Part shown: piece by piece, positions 17,842-23,409 of the stretch
Numbering within the stretch: the stretch's first letter is position 1
Layout: each line of letters begins with the position of its first letter
NCBI GenBank assembly: GCA_003427395.1
Contig: BFEA01000524.1
Coordinates: forward strand, 475,906-499,314
DNA: 23,409 bases
Reading direction: 5' to 3'
Origin: Chara braunii
Taxonomy: Eukaryota > Streptophyta > Charophyceae > Charales > Characeae
Position numbers and translations under genes: made by a program
Notes under the pieces: generated by a model
The model's database searches: none
Seen by the model: the letters and a program-made list of their open reading frames with translations, nothing else
Told to the model about the DNA's origin: nothing

Positions 17842-18653
17842 CATGCCGGTAGAACTCTTTAAGGCTTCGCTGATGACAGCCAGGGCTGGACGTCATGCCG
17901 GTAGAACTCTTGAAGGATTTCCGCAAGTTCTTCATGATCCTACTGATGGCGGCATACATCGAAGCGCTCAAACACGGATCCTTCCCACTAGGCTTCGCAG
18001 ATGCGTATGTGGTACTGCTCTATAAAAAAGGGGTGACGGAAGATGTGCGAAACTGGCGGCCGATCTCGATCCTCAATGTGATGTACAAGATCTTGGCCAA
18101 GCTAATGGCAACGTGCTTGAAAGAGATGCTGCCCCGTATTATTAATCCCGCCCAGACAGAGTTTGTATCGGGCCATCAGATCCTATCTAATTTGCTTTTG
18201 GCGCAGCAGATTCTGGAGGAGCAGCGTACTGCAATGCCGTGACCTTCGTCTCTACAGACTTGGAGAAAGCATACGACGACCGGGTCGGATGGGAGAAAGC
18301 AGACAACGGCAGGGGATGGTGTGCAGAGGGATAGGAGGGATCTTCTGTGGATGGGTGAGAAGCATGCTAAAAGGGGCAACAACGGTGACGCAAGTTAAGG
18401 GGGTAAGGTTGGACAAGGAAGGATCTTCTGTGAAAGTCACCAGGTCAGTTAGACAAGGATGCCTGCTTTCCCTGGCCTTTTGCGTCATCTACATTGAGTC
18501 CATGCACGACAAACCGAGGGCGGATGACCGGCTGATTGCTATGAAGGCTCGGCCTGTAATGGAGCTCGAGTCCACGACCTTCGCAGAGGATTCGGGCGCA
18601 GTGCTGCAGCTGGCCATCCTCAAGGAAGACTTGCAGACTCTCTGCGATTAGGA
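17842..18653 (+). pseudogene. LINE reverse transcriptase domain
   Basis: The polymerase of the LINE. A 52-bp spaced duplication (CATGCCGGTAGAACTCTT at 17842 and 17894) doubles the MPVELL start. The main frame from 17895 shows VVLLYKKG, NWRPISILNVMYKILAKLMA and INPAQTEFVSGHQI, the classic start of the LINE RT. It stops at 18240-18242. In a second frame STDLEKAYD (18254-18277) gives motif A with its catalytic Asp. A third frame has VRQGCLLSLAFCVIYIE and then TFAEDSGAV, where the family has FADD. FAED (18580-18591) keeps the second Asp but replaces the first with Glu. It ends with a stop at 18649-18651. Confidence 0.88.
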
Positions 18654-18709
18654 CAAAAGGATGGGACATCCCCACAGCGGAGGAAGGAGAACGAATTCCT
18701 TTTCAGTGG

Positions 18710-19560
18710 GCGAATCTCACACCAAGCTTCGGAGGGGTTGAGCTGATGGCGATCCAGGCTACGGCAGCGGCAGCTTGACTCAAGGCATGGAGCGCTAGAG
18801 GTAGCATGGGAGCCTTTGGTAAGGCCCTTATTATTAAGAACTCTGTGATGTTCACCTTATGGTACGTCGGCGCCATTATTCACATGCCGGGCAAGCGCAC
18901 CTCCAGGTACATCAGTAAGGCGGTGCTTGCGCAGTTATGGTCAAACAATGCACATGTGGAAGACTCCATATGCAGAGCGGCCTGGAATAAGCTTATCCAG
19001 CCAGGGCGCTTTGGGGGACTGGGACTTATGGACGCACGGATGCAGATGATTGCCCTGCCGATGCGCCAGCTGATCTGGCATCTGCTGGGTATGTTAGAGG
19101 GTGCCTGGCAAGAAGTCACCAGGACCCACTTGGCATATGCACTTGAGGTGCCTAGGGAGTGGTGGACCTATGTTTAATTAGTAATACAGCAATGGGTCAC
19201 CACAGGGCCACGGTGTGGTCCGCCAAATTGGCGCTGTGGGAAAAAGCACGTTTGAGATGTTGAATGCCGGAAAATGCAGATGCAGTCTTCAACCAGCTAC
19301 TGTTTGGCACCGGTTTATCTGTGATGTTGCTGGAGAACCCTTCCCATGGCATGGCGCGCGAGGTGCATATGGGTGGAAGTGGGCGAAGCAAGGAATTTGT
19401 AAGGTGGGTCACCTTTGGGATGAAGACAGGAAGGACTGGCTTGATGAGGAGGTGGTGGAATCGCTGCACGGACGAATGAGGAGGCTAAGGGTTCGAGAAT
19501 TGTGGGAGGCTATCCCCCTTCAATGGGTCGAGACTCGAGATGTTAAGAAAATATGAACTA
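18710..19560 (+). pseudogene. LINE post-RT connector region
   Basis: The frame at 18806-19177 contains GKALIIKNSVMFTLWYVGAI, AVLAQLWSN, WNKLIQPGRFGGLGLMDARM and ALPMRQLIWHLL. This is the recognisable connector between RT and the zinc-binding domain in plant LINEs (wood-chip W...P..GGLGL signature). A further open stretch at 19215-19556 continues it in another frame (GKWAKQG-type and LDEEVVESL...LWEAI). Function of this part is not defined in the family. Confidence 0.75.
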
Positions 19561-19924
19561 ACCCCCGGAGAATGGGTGAAGCTGAAGGGAACCCCGCGAC
19601 CAGAGAGTTTACAGGGTGGAACATGTATTGGCGGATGACAGATTGGAAGTTATGGGATGGCCAGTAAACTCGGGCTATGAGGGATTAGGGGAGCCCTTGC
19701 AGGAATGCAGCACGCATGAGGGAGGCCCTTGGAAGACAGTGGACAGAACCGTGATGGAAACAGTGGTGGGGTGTGAAGGGGTTTGGAAGGAGGAGGGGCA
19801 ATACCGGCCATTTCGGATAGCTGACTGGCGAAGGGAGTTGATATGGGACCTGAGGGAGTGGGAATGGCCGTCCCATAGAATGCAGAGGGAACATTTATAA
19901 TTCCCTACTGGAGGTGGTGGACAT

Positions 19925-20250
19925 TTGTGCAGAACTGAAGAACCGGTGGGTGAAGAGGGTCTGGATCCTGGACGTGAATTTCAACAGATAGACGCATCAC
20001 AGCTGGAACGAGCAAAATGCAATCCCGGCCGCCTTACCAGATCAGAAACAGGTGGGCCTGCTATGGCAGCTTTATCATCTGGCAATCCGCACGGCACAAT
20101 GGTTGGCGGCCAGGATGGCACAAGGATCAGACATGTGCAGCGGAATGTGGGCAGGTGGACACTGTCCCCTACCTCTTTGTGCGATGCCCGGTCGTCTGAG
20201 CATTCTGGGAACGGTGGGCGCAGGAGTTTGCAGATCACTCCCCACTGAAC
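19925..20250 (+). pseudogene. LINE zf-RVT zinc-binding domain, degraded
   Basis: One frame shows YQIRNRW and then TCAAECGQVDTVPYLFVRCP (20133-20192), matching the zf-RVT layout of two Cys, His and Cys, here with Tyr where His is usual. A TGA follows four codons later at about 20198, ahead of AFWERW, so the domain is interrupted. The domain is thought to bind nucleic acid. Confidence 0.7.
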
Positions 20251-20640
20251 GTTACAGAAGCAGACAGTGCGGCCATACTCCTCGGAGCCTTTATGAAAGT
20301 GGACAGATCGAGACTGGAGGATCTGGTGGCGGCAGAGACCATACTTGCGGGGGTATTGTGGGCCCTGTGGTGGACAGGGAGCATCTCCACTGCTGCAGGC
20401 TTACCTGGAAAGTGCATTGGAGAATATGAGAACTGCTCTCCTGGCTGACCTTCACCGAAACAAGCGGGTAGGGGAACAGAAGGATAGAGGATTCTGGGCA
20501 AGATGGAGACCTCGCAGCTGCTCACTCAGGGTACTCGGATGGGCCGTGTGCAGTTTGACCCACTGCTGATGCGCCATGCGCCGGCGACCGAGGTGGAGGA
20601 AGAATCGGACCAAGGCGATGGACTTCCATGAAAGCAACCG

Positions 20641-20815
20641 ATTTGTACCATATTTAGGCCTGGGTAGGAGAGGTAAGAGAACTAGGATTAAATGTATTAT
20701 AATAGAGGTACTATTATAGATTAGACTTGCAGTAGGAGATGCTCATGGACAGATGGGAGGGTTTATACTGGGGGAATATAATGATATAAATTAAAAAAAT
20801 AAAATGAAAACATAG
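20641..20815. other. AT-rich tail behind the LINE
   Basis: Short AT-rich words (ATGTATTATAATAGAGG, ATATAATGATATAAATTAAAAAAATAAAAT) follow the last coding remnant, as expected for a LINE 3' UTR and a decayed A-rich tail near 20788-20810. The exact 3' end is not visible. Confidence 0.45.
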
Positions 20816-21675
20816 ACTAACAAAAGGAAAAACACAGCATGACGCAGGAAACAGGTATAGATGGAACAGAGGATGGTAAAGGAAATACTGGGGCCATAGA
20901 TACAATAGACATAATGGGGAATGCTCAATTGTCTTAAACCACTGGTACACGGCCCCAGCCTGCAGTCCAAAACTTGTTGCCACAAGAAAACGAGGCCAGA
21001 ACGTCACACGCTGGACTTGGCCGTCGCCTTTTGGTTTTGCGCTTCCAGAATTCGAGGTGTCAGGCCCGTGGCCCAGGTGCCCATATACTGGTGCTTTAAC
21101 TGCCGCAGTGGTGACACTTGGTACGGGTGTACTATTGTTGCATACTGGTGAAACACAGTCATAAGTATGGCGCAGATTCCCAGAACCGACCAGATAATAC
21201 AGAGTACATACAAATACAGCAGAAGACTTGAGATACATGGATTGACTCAGACCCGACTCAGACTGCGATGAAACACTCACAAACATACATCGGTGGTGTG
21301 AAGCCCTGGCCTTGGACATAGCAGAAAAGGCTGGGGCAATCCTCATACACAGATGAATGGAGGGAGGAGAGGCGAAGGGAGGAGGACGGGGGAAGATGAC
21401 GTCAACTCAATGTTTCCAAAGATAGTATCTTGAATTGTCAGAAGTAGCGAATATCCGAAATGTTGCGAACACAGAGTCTCACAGTGTCTCAGATATCGAT
21501 CTCACAATGTCAAGGTACATCTTCAGAGGAAGTTGAAATCAGATCCCGAGAGTTGTCCTCAACCTACAGTCCCAATGTCGCTGTCTCCAATATCATCGGA
21601 ACCTGTAACCATCCTTCATACTCGTAGTAGTCCCGTAGGAGAACCCAGGAGTAGACTTAGACTTAGAAGGTAGGA
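20816..21675. other. Unassigned stretch with a 210-codon minus-strand ORF
   Basis: The minus-strand frame 21346-20714 is open for 210 codons. It encodes a polar first half and a very hydrophobic Phe/Tyr/Leu-rich second half. I recognise no family, and the hydrophobic part comes from the AT/purine-rich tail composition. On the plus strand WCFNCRSGDTWYGC at about 21087-21130 resembles a zinc knuckle, but its spacing is off and a Thr stands for His. Not called as a gene. Confidence 0.35.
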
Positions 21676-21702
21676 GGGGAGAGACAGAGAGAGAGAGAGG
21701 CG
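21676..21702. repeat. GA-rich low-complexity tract
   Basis: GGGGAGAGACAGAGAGAGAG-type tract ahead of the solo LTR. The gypsy element's left side also has GA/CT-rich DNA. Confidence 0.8.
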
Positions 21703-21756
21703 GAGGAAGAAGAGTTAGGGAAGGCAAGGCCTTCCTCCCTCGTACCTGGTCTGGTA

Positions 21757-22318
21757 GCTATGGCGCTGCAGCAGGCTGGCGCTGGGCCGTGGGGTGGACC
21801 GGTGGCTGGCGCTGTTCCAATGGCTGCGCTAATTCCTCCTCGCCGCTGTGCTCAATCTCTCCTCGCTGCTCATACTAACGCTGCTGCGCTGCGCTAATCC
21901 TGCTAACGCTGAAGCGCTGCGCTAATCCTGAAGACTAACGCGAAGACTAACCTCCTGTCCATTAACCTACCGACGGAGGCTGGTACCCAGCTGATGGGCC
22001 TCAGTCCTACTGAGGGCCTTTGGGCCTGGACCGTTGATCAGGCCTAACGGCTCAGATCCGATTTCGGAATCTGAAAAGTGGTGCCAAAACTGGACCGCCA
22101 GCCGGTCCTACCAATGGACCTGGTACCTGGCCTAACCAACTAGCCGTTGGGTCTGGTGGGGTCTAAACGAGGCCTACCGGACCCTAAACTGAACCGATGG
22201 GTCCTAGGTCTACCTAGACCTAACTGGGACCGTTGTGGCCCGGTCACTAGGCCTACCCTTGCCTACTACAGAACCGGGCCCTATCTGGGGTGCGTGTGGT
22301 ATCAGTATCCCACAGCTA
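21757..22318 (-). mobile_element. Probable solo LTR of a related gypsy family with 4-bp target duplication
   Basis: The plus-strand block 21761-22314 starts TGGCGCTG and ends TATCCCACA, i.e. TG...CA ends. It is flanked by GCTA at 21757-21760 and again at 22315-22318. Its inner architecture matches the 361-780 LTR: a first part rich in GCGCT and GCTAAT words, a CAGATC...GAAAAGTGG block (22036-22082, compare 550-580), then a GGCCT-rich part. The end GTGTGGTATCAGTATCC parallels GTGTGGAATCCAGTATG of the other LTR. No internal gag or pol DNA adjoins it on either side. Confidence 0.55.
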
Positions 22319-22405
22319 TACAGTGACGGATGGTATATTAGGATGGACCCGAGGGAGGTGAATGAAAATCTAGAATAGCAGACCGTTGGGACCGGGAGGT
22401 GCTGA

Positions 22406-22561
22406 GAGTGAGAAAGCAGTGTGGAAGGGTGGGAAATACACATGGAAGATACCAGCTGGAGACGTCTTGGGTATGTTAAGAAAGAGTGAGAAAGCAGTGT
22501 GGAAGGGTAGGAAATACACATGGAAGATACCAGCTGGAGACGTCTTGGGCATGTTAAGAAA
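22406..22561. repeat. 78-bp tandem duplication
   Basis: 22406-22483 and 22484-22561 differ at only about two positions. Because 78 is divisible by three, both strands show a 26-residue repeated shadow peptide; this is not evidence of coding. Confidence 0.95.
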
Positions 22562-23204
22562 TGGTGAAGGACTGGCGTGTGGCCTGCAGGGCTGCTCAGA
22601 ACGCCCCGCTTCGGTGCCATGCCCCCCCAGGTTGCTGCTCTACTGCGTGGCTGCGTGCTACTAGTTAGCCTCCCGAGTAGTAGAACGGCCCCCCAATGAT
22701 AGATCAAGGTTGGGGGATGGGCGCTCTGTAGCAGTCCCCCCTTGTTTAGGCATCTAATGTCTGGGCCAGGCTGGCCCCCTTTTCTTATCTTCTCTCTCCA
22801 CTGCCCTTGTAAAACATGCTTGCTGGTGATAATCAGCGGGACTGATGCCCCCCAGAATAGAAGGGGCCCTGAGTTTTTTCTTTAAAAAAAAAAATACCCT
22901 GCCTGCTCAAAGCAAGCAGACGAAAAGGAGAGAAAGAAAACAGTGAAGCGGATGTATGTTTTGCTGTCACATCTCAGTGTTGTCAGTCGAATGCGAGTCA
23001 CATGCCGGTAGTGACTGATCTGGCGAAGGGTGGTTGCATGATTGTCGTTGATTGGTCGATATGGATGCAAGGAAAGAATGATAACAGCAGGAGGGTTGTT
23101 ACAGCCCCTGCCCCGGGGGTCCGGTGTGGTGGTCCCCTGACCTCGGCCCGGGAAAAAATAAAAAATACTGGGTGGTGCGCAATGACAGTCTGCCCCCCCT
23201 GGCC
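22562..23204. other. Non-coding stretch, nothing recognised
   Basis: Contains an A11 run at about 22885-22895 and C-rich patches. No gene, RNA or mobile element could be supported. Confidence 0.4.
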
Positions 23205-23226
23205 AAAAATCATAAAAATGATTTTT
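23205..23226. repeat. 9-bp perfect inverted repeat, 4-nt loop
   Basis: AAAAATCAT (23205-23213) and ATGATTTTT (23218-23226) are exact complements around AAAA. Pure A/T arms make chance plausible. Confidence 0.7.
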
Positions 23227-23261
23227 ACCCCTCCCTGGACCCCCGGCCGGGGCCATACCCA

Positions 23262-23409
23262 CCATCGGTGTGGGGGCGGGGGTGGCCCGTTGCGGGTGTG
23301 CAGGGGTGCGGGCAGGGGTCCGGGTGTGGGGGTGCAGGGGCGCGAGTGTGCAGGGCTGGCGGGGGTGGGCGCGGGGTTGATTTGGCTCGTGCGGGGGTGA
23401 ACACGGGGG
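23262..23409 (+). repeat. G-rich low-complexity end with G-quadruplex potential
   Basis: Repeated GGGGTG, GTGCAGGGG and GGGTGTG words. G-runs between 23294 and 23340 are separated by 2-7 bases, meeting the simple four-run quadruplex rule. The run continues to the window edge. Confidence 0.8.

Larger units (their letters stand above)
16880..20640 (+). mobile_element. 5'-truncated LINE (non-LTR retrotransposon)
   Basis: The order endonuclease, reverse transcriptase, connector, zf-RVT is that of an L1-like ORF2. The copy starts in the middle of the endonuclease domain and lies on the same strand as the PSD gene, apparently in its downstream intron. It carries many frameshifts, several stops and internal duplications. 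The 5' truncation is typical of target-primed reverse transcription. An AT-rich tail follows at about 20680-20815. No clear target-site duplication was found. Confidence 0.88.

Noticed and set aside
21087-21130. Zinc-knuckle-like WCFNCRSGDTWYGC
   Set aside because: The spacing does not fit C-x2-C-x4-H-x4-C, the His is missing and no gag context surrounds it.
22297-22307. TGGTATCAG as a tRNA-Met primer-binding site
   Set aside because: Only nine bases match, and the segment aligns with the terminal LTR sequence at 760-780, so it lies inside the LTR end.
1-23409. CRISPR array, operon or prokaryotic island
   Set aside because: No short regularly spaced repeats with unique spacers and no bacterial gene organisation. 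The repeats are satellites, minisatellites and retroelements.

Overview
The window looks like repeat-rich nuclear DNA from a streptophyte (plant-lineage) genome. The evidence is a chromodomain-bearing Ty3/gypsy retrotransposon, two LINEs with the C-terminal reverse-transcriptase zinc-binding (zf-RVT) domain, a plant-type type III hammerhead ribozyme, and an intron-split gene whose three visible exons resemble mitochondrial phosphatidylserine decarboxylase. The gypsy proteins look most like those I know from the charophyte Chara, but that is recall, not a search result. There is no prokaryotic gene organisation, and most open frames here are shadows.

Layout. 1-6421: a decayed Ty3/gypsy chromovirus on the minus strand. 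Its 3' LTR and polypurine tract are near 361-794, then chromodomain, integrase, RT/RNase H, protease and gag run to 6280, followed by a shortened 5' LTR at 6284-6421. It is broken by many frameshifts and stops. 6422-7273: a tandem satellite built from 212, 156 and 212-bp units behind a 190-bp unit. 7572-7609: a perfect 38-bp palindrome identical to the Nextera mate-pair junction adapter (two Tn5 mosaic ends), so the contig is probably not contiguous here. 7620-7695: a hammerhead ribozyme with an intact catalytic core. 7700-12750: non-coding DNA with an inverted diverged satellite copy, a TG/AG microsatellite, minisatellites and an imperfect hairpin.

12755-16156: three exons on the plus strand that join in phase and match the membrane-anchor to LPLR/SRxWG part of phosphatidylserine decarboxylase. 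The first intron carries a minus-strand LINE fragment (about 14046-15560). Downstream of the third exon are three adjacent short tandem duplications (16285-16878) and then a 5'-truncated plus-strand LINE (about 16880-20640) with endonuclease, RT and zf-RVT remnants. The rest of the decarboxylase gene, including its catalytic C-terminus, is not in the window.

20640-23409: AT-rich LINE tail, a long unrecognised minus-strand ORF, a probable 554-bp solo LTR with a 4-bp target duplication, a 78-bp tandem duplication, and a strongly G-rich end.

The only parts likely to be functional are the ribozyme and the split host gene. The mobile elements all look inactive. No new multi-gene system was found. 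The points that most deserve follow-up are the ribozyme, the adapter artefact beside it, and the decarboxylase gene model.
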